NCBI RefSeq assembly: GCF_900177345.1
Contig: NZ_FWZT01000007.1
Span: 231,978 to 295,977 of the forward strand
DNA length: 64,000 nucleotides
Origin: Pseudobacteriovorax antillogorgiicola
GTDB taxonomy: Bacteria > Bdellovibrionota_B > Oligoflexia > Oligoflexales > Oligoflexaceae
Direction of reading: 5' to 3'
Position 1 is the stretch's first letter. Each line of letters begins with the position of its first letter. This document shows, one piece after another, positions 17,202 through 25,829 of the stretch. The position numbers were made by a program, and so were the translations under genes. The notes below the pieces were generated by a model. The model was not told the DNA's origin, did no database searches, and was given only the letters and a program-made list of their open reading frames with translations.

Positions 17202-17819
17202 ATGAACTACTGGCTCACCCTCGTTATGATCGTGTGTTCATGGGAGTTCTGTCTAGGGATGGGCCAAGGATCGCCAAATGAACCGAAACAAATTGCAGAA
17301 ATTAGGAGTTACAGTTTTCAACTGGGCGGACGTCTCTCTCGAAGTTGGGATCGGGTTGGAGATACTAGTGCCAATGAAGATAACTATAGTTTGGATCTTA
17401 GTGCCTTGCGCTTAGGGCGGCACATCCATTACGGGCCGTTGGTCTCATATAATAGATTTCTCATCCGTTATTCAGATCCTAGTCTTCGGGGGGCAGCTCG
17501 AACTAGTCTAGGCTTTGGCGTTCAAGTAAAACTAACGTTGAACGATATTCAAGCAGCTAGGGAAAGTATCTACGTCAGGACAGCCTTGGCAAGGATTGAG
17601 TCCTTAGATGATGACGAGGTTCAAAAGTCAGAATTCGATAGCCTTACCGTTGGGTTTGGATACGAGTTCTTTCTCAATTCCTATGTGTCCTTGCAGCCAG
17701 AATTGGTGCTTAGTCGTTCCTGGTACCTAGTCACCCTTGACGATGCTAGCTTTGCTTCTGAAAGTAGTCGTCGAACAGATGATATGAATCTGCAGTTAAA
17801 CATCGGTATTTACCTTTAG
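17202..17819 (+). CDS. Outer-membrane beta-barrel-like protein
   Basis: A signal peptide (MNYWLTLVMIVCSWEFCLG) is followed by alternating hydrophobic/polar strands, for example RTSLGFGVQVKLTL, YVRTALARI, LTVGFGYEFFLN and MNLQLNIGIYL at the extreme C-terminus. A 185-residue mature chain ending in a strand fits an eight-stranded barrel. TAGGAGGAAG precedes the ATG. It stands alone. Function unknown; small barrels of this kind act as adhesins, porins or structural proteins. Confidence 0.65.
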   Translation: MNYWLTLVMIVCSWEFCLGMGQGSPNEPKQIAEIRSYSFQLGGRLSRSWDRVGDTSANEDNYSLDLSALRLGRHIHYGPLVSYNRFLIRYSDPSLRGAARTSLGFGVQVKLTLNDIQAARESIYVRTALARIESLDDDEVQKSEFDSLTVGFGYEFFLNSYVSLQPELVLSRSWYLVTLDDASFASESSRRTDDMNLQLNIGIYL

Positions 17820-17963
17820 AATCTAGGAAATAACTACAGGTTTAACAAGTTGCATTGCTGTGTAAGATCAGATCGAAACTAATTCATCTAAGAATCTATC
17901 CTAGGCTCTTTATAGTTCTTGAGGAAAGACTATACCCAAAGAGCTAGCTAAGATTTCATCCAT

Positions 17964-18701
17964 TTAGGGAGTTACCGTTGGAGGCTTAAAGAATTTTGGT
18001 GCGATCCACTGATTTATTTCTTCACCAGGAAGAGTCCAGCCTAGTTGTAGGGCGATTTCCAATCGTGGTCCTTGGTAATACTCAATGATCAATTCGTGAG
18101 ATCCTGCTTCAAGAAAAACTTGCTCAACTTTTGTGATGGGTTCGTGTAGGCCGTCATTGTCGATGACAAGTGAGTCGTCAAGGTATACTTTAGCGCCATC
18201 ATCACTGTTGATTGATATTTCATAGTCTCCATCTACCGGAGCGTCTAACTGTGCGTATGCTCGAATCGCAAACCACTCGACTAGCTGTTCCTTGCCAGGG
18301 AATCCCTCGGAGAAGTTTCTAGCAGGTATATTGATATCCTGGAGGCATACCCTAGTCACAGGAGTCAGGCTAGAAAAGTCTGGTAGGCTCTCACTGCCTT
18401 CAGGAACTTCATAGATATCAGCAACGATGGGGCCATCGTTTGTTCCACAGTTTGGGAACAGGCGATCAGATGATTCATCAGTAGGGCTATCTTGGGGAGT
18501 CTTAGCTGATTGCGGTTCCTTTGGCTCTTCAGGTTCGATTGTTGTTTCTTTAGCTTGGTCTTCAGTTTTGGGCTGTGTAGCCAAAACGCTTTCCACATCC
18601 CCTTGAGAGGCTTCGTCGTCGCCCATGTATTGAACCTTTGCGCAGGAAAGGAAAGTCAGGATAGTGACAAGTGCAGCAGGTACAGAAATCAGTTCTCTCA
18701 T
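17964..18701 (-). CDS. PA14-domain lipoprotein
   Basis: ATG 18701 (MRELISVP) has GAGG upstream and begins a lipoprotein signal with lipobox LSC. A long Glu/Pro/Thr/Gln-rich linker (residues 25-75) leads to a PA14-type beta sandwich: YEISINSDDGAKVYLDDSLV, then LEAGSHELIIEYYQG and LQLGW. PA14 domains bind carbohydrates or calcium-dependent ligands on cell surfaces. The linker would hold the domain away from the membrane. No operon partner is visible. Confidence 0.8.
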   Translation of the reverse strand: MRELISVPAALVTILTFLSCAKVQYMGDDEASQGDVESVLATQPKTEDQAKETTIEPEEPKEPQSAKTPQDSPTDESSDRLFPNCGTNDGPIVADIYEVPEGSESLPDFSSLTPVTRVCLQDINIPARNFSEGFPGKEQLVEWFAIRAYAQLDAPVDGDYEISINSDDGAKVYLDDSLVIDNDGLHEPITKVEQVFLEAGSHELIIEYYQGPRLEIALQLGWTLPGEEINQWIAPKFFKPPTVTP

Positions 18702-19310
18702 GGTCAGATCCTCTTTGTAAATCGCCATAGTTGTATTAGGTATTTCAAGGTGTGTGCCACCCACATGTTTCTCGATTTTCCTGCCAAACTACCGAAAACG
18801 TATAGCAGTTGTTTCAAGTTCTTACTTGGTTTTTTATTCATATATTGCTGCTGGGTGACAGAGATTGCGAAATACGATCTGAAAAACTTCTTGTTTTCAT
18901 ACCTTTAGAGGTTACTAGAATATTCTACGAGCAGTTTAGAGCATTGAAAGACATGTTTTAGAAGCTAGTCTTCTAATCTCTTTGATAAACGATTGAATTT
19001 ATGAAAAAAAATCCTTAAATTTAGAAAGGTCGGAGAGTAAATGAAAACCAGTTGATCGCAGATTGTGGCACACTTCGGAATTATTGAGCTTTGATTTAGG
19101 GGCGGTTGAGGTTTGTTGCAACACAAACATCAGATAGGCCTTGATAAACGCAATCTCTTATCGCTCGTCGTCGCACCTAGTCGTTTATTCATCCAGTCAG
19201 ACCTGCTTCGTGTGTTGGCGATGGCGTCCCACTTGGGCAATCCTTGGTACTACCTTCCGTTAAGCAAATCGGATAACCTATTTCTAAGGCCAACGACAGC
19301 GAGGTAAGAA
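18702..19310. other. Non-coding stretch
   Basis: About 600 AT-rich bases between the PA14 gene and the zinc-ribbon gene. Short frames present are low in coding character and lack ribosome sites. GAGGTAAGAA at the right edge is the binding site of the next gene. I see no RNA gene, repeat or terminator. Confidence 0.4.
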
Positions 19311-20219
19311 GTGAAGTGCCCTAATTGTGGTGAATCATTGCAGGCACAATCCTATGAAAATACAGAGATCGATGTGTGTCGCACTTGCTCTGGTGTTTGG
19401 CTTGACGAAGGCGAGATCACTGCGATTATCAATTCCGTCGAAGAAACATTCTCAGCAGAGGAAACTGATAGAGCCCTAGCTGCAAGAGGCCTAGATCATC
19501 GTGAGCCAAGCCCTATTAAATGTCCGAAGTGCCAAGATCAACTCAAAATAGTCCACTATGTCTACGACAGTGGAGTCATTATAGATCGATGTCCCCAGAA
19601 ACATGGAATCTGGCTCGATGCGGGAGAGATTGAAAAGATTCAGATATTGCAGGAAATCGATCGCGGACTTGTCAATCCGATAAACCCTCATAGCAATGAG
19701 CGGCACTGCCCTCGGGATGGATCTCCGTTGAAAGCTCATCACTACGAAGGCGAGGAGATTGACCTTTGTCAAACATGTGGAGGCACCTGGCTGGAACCAG
19801 ACGAACTTAAGAAAATTATAGAGAAGAAGGATATCGAATTTTCTCCGAGCGACTACTCAGAAATAAAAGCTGACGAAAACCAAGAGACTACTAGAGCAAT
19901 CGATCTAGGCCGCTTAGTATGTGTTGTTTGTACAAGAAACTTGAAGCAGCTCAATTTCTCTTACTCATCAGGGATCATTGTTGATTATTGTCCCGAAGGC
20001 CATGGCATTTGGTTGGATCATCACGAGCTGGAAAGAATTCAGGTCTTTTCAGAACGATGGCAAGAGAAACTTCCCTGGCTTCAAGAAAAATATCAAAAAG
20101 CCTTAACCGAGGCCCGAGAGCAGGCAGCAAGAGATTACGAGCAAGCCTACCAAGAAGGTGTTCGTAAAACTATGAACAAAACCATCTTGGGACGCTTTTT
20201 GAAGAAAGTCGGTGCTTAG
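19311..20219 (+). CDS. Four-fold TFIIB-type zinc-ribbon protein
   Basis: Four copies of the zf-TFIIB-like pattern CPxCxxxL...(D)xC..C(x)GxWLDxxE are visible: CPNCGE with CRTCSGVWLDEGE, CPKCQD with CPQKHGIWLDAGE, CPRDGS with CQTCGGTWLEPDE, and CVVCTR with CPEGHGIWLDHHE. Copies 2 and 4 have His in place of the third Cys, so two variants alternate. A charged coiled tail of about 60 residues follows. The start is a GTG six bases after GAGG. Proteins of this type are cytoplasmic, bind zinc, and have no agreed function. Confidence 0.8.
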   Translation: MKCPNCGESLQAQSYENTEIDVCRTCSGVWLDEGEITAIINSVEETFSAEETDRALAARGLDHREPSPIKCPKCQDQLKIVHYVYDSGVIIDRCPQKHGIWLDAGEIEKIQILQEIDRGLVNPINPHSNERHCPRDGSPLKAHHYEGEEIDLCQTCGGTWLEPDELKKIIEKKDIEFSPSDYSEIKADENQETTRAIDLGRLVCVVCTRNLKQLNFSYSSGIIVDYCPEGHGIWLDHHELERIQVFSERWQEKLPWLQEKYQKALTEAREQAARDYEQAYQEGVRKTMNKTILGRFLKKVGA

Positions 20220-20242
20220 ATGCGATGCCGCTTAGTCCGCTA

Positions 20243-20638
20243 TCAGTGGCCAGTGTGATGATGATCAGGCATTAGATTATGAACTCGCGTTAAAATAATC
20301 TTCTTCATCTTAAAGTCCAGAACTTTATCCATAACACTAGGGTCCTTGCTCAGCAGCTTTTTCAGATCTTCTTGGTTTTCACCCATCATGATGAGTACTT
20401 CTAGATGATCGTCTTTAAAGCTGGCCGATAGATTGATCTTTCCCTGGCGATATAGTTCTTTTATGTAGAGAACATGTTGATTGATCCCTTTCTGCTTCTT
20501 GTAGATTGTATTTGCTTGCCAGTTTTTCCCCGGTTGATAGGTCACAAGATATCCCTCTGGATTAGGTTTATAATGTGCCATACCATTAAAACTACTCAAT
20601 AGTATCAGAAGCAAGACCCAACACCGAAACCTGCCCAT
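20243..20638 (-). CDS. Exported YCII-related small protein
   Basis: The N-terminus (MGRFRCWVLLLILLSSFNGMA) is a signal peptide. The mature part follows the YCII pattern: YLVTYQPGKNWQAN, HVLYIKELYRQGKINLSASF, LEVLIMMGENQEDLKKLL with a phase and spacing typical of this small ferredoxin-like fold. The C-terminus is His-rich (HHHTGH) and may bind metal. YCII proteins are usually cytoplasmic, so an exported one is slightly unusual. Convergent with the zinc-ribbon gene. Confidence 0.6.
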   Translation of the reverse strand: MGRFRCWVLLLILLSSFNGMAHYKPNPEGYLVTYQPGKNWQANTIYKKQKGINQHVLYIKELYRQGKINLSASFKDDHLEVLIMMGENQEDLKKLLSKDPSVMDKVLDFKMKKIILTRVHNLMPDHHHTGH

Positions 20639-20800
20639 TGAACCTCCTTTTGGTAAATTTTGTATTCGGAAATCTTAAGATCAAGATGATTCTATGACAA
20701 GTGGTTTCCCTAGCCAGACCCTACGAGTCATATAGCTTGTTATTTTGAGCCGTGAAGATTAGGATATTAATCATTTTCTAAAGAATAAATAGGTGTTTTT

Positions 20801-21847
20801 ATGAAGTTGCCGTTGCTTATCTTTGGGATTGCTGCCAGTGCTCATGCGGTTGGAGAAACTAACATCAGCTTTAATTATAACCTCTACCTCGAAAGCAATG
20901 ATGAAGGCTTTGAAAAGCAAGAAGGTCTCGCTGATCCTGGGAGAACCCACAGCATTGGACTCAATCCATACTTAGAGTTCGCGGGAACCCAGGAGGATCT
21001 ATCATGGACAGTCTATTTCAATGTTGACTCTGAAGCAGTTAGCGATGGGATTGAAGTGGCCAAGGCTACCAAGAAGTTTGGCTCGCTTACTGTTCATGCC
21101 GGGAAGGACTATACTCATTCGGGAGGTTGGGATAATGAGAATGCGGACTACGATGTCAACTTAGTCAATCAATTCACCAGCGACTACGTTTTTGGAGGAG
21201 GTGCGGCAAAGCTCGTCCAACTAGATTATCAACTGGGACAACACACCTTATCTTTGCAGTTAACGGATGATGTGGTCAAAACCAGCCTTGATGGCGATGG
21301 GAGTTGCCCGGAAGTTACCCGCAACTGTCTCCGCTATAGTGGAGACAAGGGGCAACCAGCCTTTCTTTTTGAGTACGTTGGCATCTTACCCCCTCACTTC
21401 CAGCCACTTTTGCAGATAGCCTCCTATGATAACGGCCACTCCTTGGAGACCACAGTTGGTGTCCAGTTCAATTTCTTCACTGTTACCGGCTATCTCGACT
21501 ATGTCTTGAATAAAGTAGGTTATCAACTCGGTGATGAGGATTTAGTTGACACGATGAGTGCGATTACATTTGACCTTCGCTATCAGGCTCCTAAGTATGT
21601 TCTACGACTCAAATACGTAGATTTCGATGTGGAGCAAGATACCAATATTTCAGCAAACTCAGACCGAGAGTCTTTTGATGATAACCATACAGGAGTTCAA
21701 CTAGGGTTTGATTGGACTGCTTATGGTGCAGAGTTTACTCCCTATTTAGAACTGATTCAGATAAGTCAAGATGTACTAGATAATGGTGGAGAGGAAGAGA
21801 CCCTCAATGAAATGTCTCTTATTGCTGGTGTGAAAGGCAGCATCTAA
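20801..21847 (+). CDS. Porin-like outer-membrane protein
   Basis: A cleavable signal peptide (MKLPLLIFGIAASAHAVG, cleavage after AHA) is followed by repeated amphipathic strands separated by acidic turns, such as LTVHAGKDYTHSGGWDN, FNFFTVTGYLDYVLNKVGY and YVLRLKYVDFDVE, ending with a terminal strand (MSLIAGVKGSI). Length fits a 12- to 16-strand barrel. It is acidic and rich in Asp/Glu, and likely forms a channel. The gene appears monocistronic. Confidence 0.7.
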   Translation: MKLPLLIFGIAASAHAVGETNISFNYNLYLESNDEGFEKQEGLADPGRTHSIGLNPYLEFAGTQEDLSWTVYFNVDSEAVSDGIEVAKATKKFGSLTVHAGKDYTHSGGWDNENADYDVNLVNQFTSDYVFGGGAAKLVQLDYQLGQHTLSLQLTDDVVKTSLDGDGSCPEVTRNCLRYSGDKGQPAFLFEYVGILPPHFQPLLQIASYDNGHSLETTVGVQFNFFTVTGYLDYVLNKVGYQLGDEDLVDTMSAITFDLRYQAPKYVLRLKYVDFDVEQDTNISANSDRESFDDNHTGVQLGFDWTAYGAEFTPYLELIQISQDVLDNGGEEETLNEMSLIAGVKGSI

Positions 21848-22045
21848 ACAGGAGTGGTGGTGGTTCTGCTGACAATGTTTAAGGCCGGGCTCTTATTAGC
21901 GAGGCACCGCATGGTGTAAATCCCTGTAAATGCAAGGTATCTGAGAAAATGGCTACGAATATTTTAGTATGACAATATCTATAGAAATATCCTACTAATC
22001 ATATTATTCTACCGTTCTTTTTAATAAAGTGCGGTTAGATTCAAT

Positions 22046-22999
22046 ATGAGCATTCCTAAAATTTTAATATTCACCCTAGCGTTGATTGAGCTTCGTGCTT
22101 TCAGTAGTGTTAAGACAAAAGGGCGTATTAAGCTCGGAGCCAAGTTCAGTGACACCCGAGATTTTGAATCCGATGGTGCTCTGAAATTAGAATGGGATAC
22201 CAAGCGACGCAAAGGAGTTGAGGTCATCGCCTCTGTCGAAGGTCAATACTCGGAAGGGGAGATGGCGTTAGAAGACCTCTATTTGAATTACGAGGCTAGC
22301 GAAGCACAGAGCGTTGATCTCGGTATTACCAAAATGAAATTTGGTTATGAATATGACCTCGGCTCACAAAAGAGGCTATTGCTCGATCGCAGCTATATTT
22401 ACCGGAAGCTCGAAGAATTTGGATACGTTGGTCGATCGATGCAGGCTCGATACAGAGTCGATTCCGATTCGTCTCGACATACATGGTCACTGGGTCTGAC
22501 GGGAACCCGTGAAGCACTAGCTATTTATAACTATAATTACAGAAAGAATGATTGGCGTTTTGACTCGTGGTCTCAGATCAAGCAGTATCGCGCTAATCGC
22601 CGTTCTATACTTGCTGCTGTACAGAATCTGGGTCTACGCTATAAGTCGTCCTCACATACAGTATTAGAGCTAGAGGGCTTAATTGGAGTTCAGCCAGAAC
22701 GTACTGCCTATCTTAACGATACGATGGAGCCGGAGCGCATCTATTTCTCGGCCTTGAAGTTGGCTGCTGGTTATAGCTATGACGCTTTCAAACCCCTAGC
22801 ATCTGTTTCGTTGTATAAAGATCGCTTAGACAAGGACGAGGGCTACGACCTCGGCTATCTGCTAGGCTTTGATTATACATGGAACGATATCATCCTCGCT
22901 GCCCATCTGGAATATCTGGAAGCCACTATCCCCACGCCAGCAGGTTCTTCGATATCGGGTCTACTGAATGGGCAAATCGAGGTGAGGTATTATTTCTAA
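22046..22999 (+). CDS. Outer-membrane beta-barrel protein, partner of CotH-like lipoprotein
   Basis: Signal peptide MSIPKILIFTLALIELRAFS, then strands throughout (GRIKLGAKFSDTRDF, VDLGITKMKFGYEYDLG, ISGLLNGQIEVRYYF at the C-terminus with terminal Phe). Terminal Phe and strand periodicity are typical for BAM-folded porins. Its stop codon overlaps the start of the CotH-like gene (TAATG), so the two are co-translated and probably act together at the cell surface, for instance as phosphate-selective-porin-like channel plus surface lipoprotein. Confidence 0.75.
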   Translation: MSIPKILIFTLALIELRAFSSVKTKGRIKLGAKFSDTRDFESDGALKLEWDTKRRKGVEVIASVEGQYSEGEMALEDLYLNYEASEAQSVDLGITKMKFGYEYDLGSQKRLLLDRSYIYRKLEEFGYVGRSMQARYRVDSDSSRHTWSLGLTGTREALAIYNYNYRKNDWRFDSWSQIKQYRANRRSILAAVQNLGLRYKSSSHTVLELEGLIGVQPERTAYLNDTMEPERIYFSALKLAAGYSYDAFKPLASVSLYKDRLDKDEGYDLGYLLGFDYTWNDIILAAHLEYLEATIPTPAGSSISGLLNGQIEVRYYF

Positions 23000-24111
23000 T
23001 GCTTTTTAGAGTTATTTTTATACTAGGTTTATTCCTATCGTCAGCGTGTCAGGAGCACCCTTCTGTGGACGACGCCTTCGGCCTCAGAGTGATCGAGCTT
23101 GAGATTGATTCTGAAGACCGTTCTAAACTTCGATTGGGGCTTTATAATGAAACCACCGTTCCAGCGCGATTGCACTCAAGAGATCAAAGCCGGAAGGTTC
23201 GACTCCGGCACGTTGGTGCCAGCACCCGTGATGATTTCAAGCGAAATTACGAAGTGACCCTTGCCGATGAGTCGTTCCTCGGTATGAATCAATTCCGTCT
23301 GAGTGGTGAGTCAACAGACCCCACTGGCTTACGGAGCTTGTTATCCTATCGCCTATTTGAAAAGGTGGGATTTCCTGTTCCAAAAATTGAACCAGTATGG
23401 CTTCAGGTTAATGGCAGTCTTCTAGGTCTCTATCTGCTGGTTGAGCCTATCGAGAAGGCATTCTTCGACCAGAGGAGCTTGGCTGTGCAATCCCTCTACA
23501 AGCTTAAACTCAATCGTGCGACCTTTGAAGAGGAATACCTTCGTTTTCCGGAGCGCGCCTATTCCTTAAAGGAAGGGCCTTTTGGCTACGAGCCCTTAAA
23601 GGATCTGATTCGACAGATTCATCACCCAGACTGGCAAAGCTGCAACAACCATTGGAGTCGTTCCATTGATCAACAGTCTGTTATTGACTATATGGCTGTT
23701 TCGCTTTTGATCCGTAATCGCGATGGTATCAACAACAACTTTTTTATGTTTCAATCAGAGCGGACTGCTCCATTTAAAATTCTGCCTTGGGATATGGACC
23801 TCGCTCTCAAGTCAATCATCTTAGACAATGGCTTTTCTCAGGATTTTGATCGCTGGCGAACAAATGCTTTGTTTACTCGATTTTTAGATTGTTACCAATC
23901 ACAGGTGTTGGCGCGGGTCGACGAGTTAATCGATAGCGATCTGAGCCTAGACGAGGTTATCACCCCACTGCTTGAAGAGCTTAGCTCGAAGATACAGCAG
24001 GCCTACAATGTGGACCCTGTATTCAGTCAGCGCAATCGTAGCTCAGTGATAGTGCATTACCAATCTGAGTTCGAGCGCTGGTACCTACAAATTCAAAACC
24101 ATCGCGATTAA
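22999..24111 (+). CDS. CotH-type kinase-fold lipoprotein
   Basis: The true start is the ATG at 22999, overlapping the stop of the barrel gene; the frame continues further upstream only as shadow. Residues 1-19 form a lipoprotein signal with lipobox SSAC. The CotH signature appears as an N-terminal RHVGASTRDDFKRNYEV (usually 'RGNSSR..PKKSY'), LGLYLLVEPIEKAF, and RDGINNNFFMFQSE followed by FKILPWDMDLAL, which hold the metal-binding Asn and Asp residues. CotH proteins are atypical protein kinases in spore coats; in Gram-negatives they are exported with unknown substrates. About 370 residues is normal. Confidence 0.85.
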   Translation: MLFRVIFILGLFLSSACQEHPSVDDAFGLRVIELEIDSEDRSKLRLGLYNETTVPARLHSRDQSRKVRLRHVGASTRDDFKRNYEVTLADESFLGMNQFRLSGESTDPTGLRSLLSYRLFEKVGFPVPKIEPVWLQVNGSLLGLYLLVEPIEKAFFDQRSLAVQSLYKLKLNRATFEEEYLRFPERAYSLKEGPFGYEPLKDLIRQIHHPDWQSCNNHWSRSIDQQSVIDYMAVSLLIRNRDGINNNFFMFQSERTAPFKILPWDMDLALKSIILDNGFSQDFDRWRTNALFTRFLDCYQSQVLARVDELIDSDLSLDEVITPLLEELSSKIQQAYNVDPVFSQRNRSSVIVHYQSEFERWYLQIQNHRD

Positions 24112-24115
24112 ACTC

Positions 24116-24799
24116 CTAGGAGGGCATATGCGGCTTCATATGACTCATATCTTTGGTCTCTTGTGATAGAAGCCGCTGAGAGTCGCTTTCTAATTGCTGA
24201 AGCCTGGTAGCAAGCAAGTTTTGCAAACTAGCAAAGTCCTGCCCTTCATCGAAAATTGGCTTACCATAGAGCACGAGGATTTTGCTGAACGGTTTTGGAA
24301 TCCGGGTCTTGTCCCAGGTCTTGCTTAATACCCAAGGGTTATGAGCGATGGCTGCCATAGGCAGAATGGGAACTTTGGTCTCTTTCAAAAGAGCAACGAT
24401 TCCAGGTTTAACTTGATGGCGAGGACCTCTAGGGCCATCGACAGTGATGGCTGCTGAGTATCCGGCACTTAGCCGATTCTCAAGCTCCGACCGTGCCTCT
24501 TTGCCACCCTTAGAGGAGCTGCCCCTTACCGTACCCAGTCCAAAGCGACTGGCGATAAAGGAAACTAGCTCACCGTCAAATGATCGACTGATTAGAACTA
24601 AAATGCCCTGGTTGAAGTGGCTTAGTATGCCGGCTAGGCTATTCTCGTGCCAAGTGGCGATCATGAAGTTAGTCTTCTGTCTGTTCACCTGGGTTTTTTG
24701 TCGATTGTCTTCGTAGACCACCTGATAACGATAGGTCAGATGCAGGAGGCGGCAAAAGATGAAGCCTACGACACAGATCATACGTTCTTTCCAGCTCAT
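24116..24799 (-). CDS. DUF374 lysophospholipid-acyltransferase-like protein
   Basis: One N-terminal membrane segment (VVGFIFCRLLHLTYRY) and the family pattern FMIATWHENSLAGIL (the acyltransferase HX4D-like region), LISRSFDGE, GTVRGSSSKGG and ITVDGPRGPRHQVKPG. DUF374 proteins are related to lipid A and glycerolipid acyltransferases and act at the inner membrane, but their substrates are undefined. Length of 227 is normal. It is convergent with the CotH gene, four bases apart. Confidence 0.85.
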   Translation of the reverse strand: MSWKERMICVVGFIFCRLLHLTYRYQVVYEDNRQKTQVNRQKTNFMIATWHENSLAGILSHFNQGILVLISRSFDGELVSFIASRFGLGTVRGSSSKGGKEARSELENRLSAGYSAAITVDGPRGPRHQVKPGIVALLKETKVPILPMAAIAHNPWVLSKTWDKTRIPKPFSKILVLYGKPIFDEGQDFASLQNLLATRLQQLESDSQRLLSQETKDMSHMKPHMPS

Positions 24800-24909
24800 G
24801 GGATATCGCTCAGCTTAGTTAATCCATTTGTTTGCACCAAACGGGCGCTGTGCTTCTTTAGCAAACATATGGAATACTTTGCAAGTGTTGTGATCTGATA
24901 TCGTAGGTC

Positions 24910-25692
24910 TTAAGGGGCGGGCTTTTGAGAGTGTTGGAAATCCTTCATGATTTCTTGATAAAGCCCCTTCTCTCTAATTTTTTTGAGCCCTTTGTTGAAC
25001 TGATTGACCAGTGATGCTCCTTGAGGGGCGGACTTTGAAATGATTACGTGATAGGTCCAGCGGCTATCCCCATGGGATTTTGTGGTGCCAATGAGCTTAG
25101 CCTGCTCCTTCTCAAACTTGGTGTTGAGGATGTAGCGGCCGATGTGAGCGTTTAGGGGAACAATGTCGACTCTGCCAATGAGAAGCATTTGTAAGCTATG
25201 CTCCGGTTTGCGGGTTCTTTGCACTTTAATAACGTCCTGCTCCTGTAGCTTGTCAAAGAATGTCGACGTTGAGCCAAGGCTTAGAACGACTTTTAAGCCC
25301 TTAAGGCGCTGCTCCCACGGGATTGTTGAGTTTAAGGCTTGTTTGATTTTGGGGTTTTCTTTTTTATAAAAAAGAGCGGTTTCATGAGTCATTACAGGAT
25401 CCGTGAAGAACACTTCTTTCAATCGTTTAGGAGTTTTTCCCCATACCAAGGACCCTTCGTAGACGCCTTCCTTGACCATGAGGTAGGAGCGTTTCCAGGG
25501 TAGAAATACGTATTTGACATCGATTGCCACTGCCTTAAATGATTCAGTCACGATACGAGATGCGACGCCGTAATGGGGTTTCGATTCACTCAGAAATGGC
25601 GGCCATTCACCATTGGCCAAGGTAATTGTAGCTGCGCCTGCAGGAGGGTTACTTGCTAGTAGCAGAAAACAGAGAAGAAAAGCCTGGAGCAT
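24910..25692 (-). CDS. Periplasmic solute-binding protein (family 3-like)
   Basis: A signal peptide begins at ATG 25692 (MLQAFLLCFLLLASNPPAGAA); the frame extends to a GTG at 25737 without benefit. The mature part shows the family-3 pattern: ITLANGEWPPFLSESKPHYG, VKYVFLPWKRSYLMVKEG, LVWGKTPKRLKEVFFTDPV and a C-terminal FNKGLKKIREKGLYQEIM. Such proteins bind polar amino acids or act as stand-alone sensors. No transporter genes lie beside it, so it may serve a distant transporter or regulator. Confidence 0.85.
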   Translation of the reverse strand: MLQAFLLCFLLLASNPPAGAATITLANGEWPPFLSESKPHYGVASRIVTESFKAVAIDVKYVFLPWKRSYLMVKEGVYEGSLVWGKTPKRLKEVFFTDPVMTHETALFYKKENPKIKQALNSTIPWEQRLKGLKVVLSLGSTSTFFDKLQEQDVIKVQRTRKPEHSLQMLLIGRVDIVPLNAHIGRYILNTKFEKEQAKLIGTTKSHGDSRWTYHVIISKSAPQGASLVNQFNKGLKKIREKGLYQEIMKDFQHSQKPAP

Positions 25693-25829
25693 TATATCGT
25701 CCCATGGAACCGAGTGAATGACTAGAACTGGTCTCACCAGCTCTAAGATTATAGCCTCGATGGGGGAGGGTTTGAAGCACTAGCAGTGTATGCATCTGAA
25801 TAGGAAGGCCTAGGCCTTCCGAGGATGAA

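Noticed and set aside
18510..19307. Plus-strand frames opposite and after the PA14 gene
   Set aside because: The first is antisense to a clear lipoprotein gene; the second (19113-19307) lacks a ribosome site and protein-like pattern.
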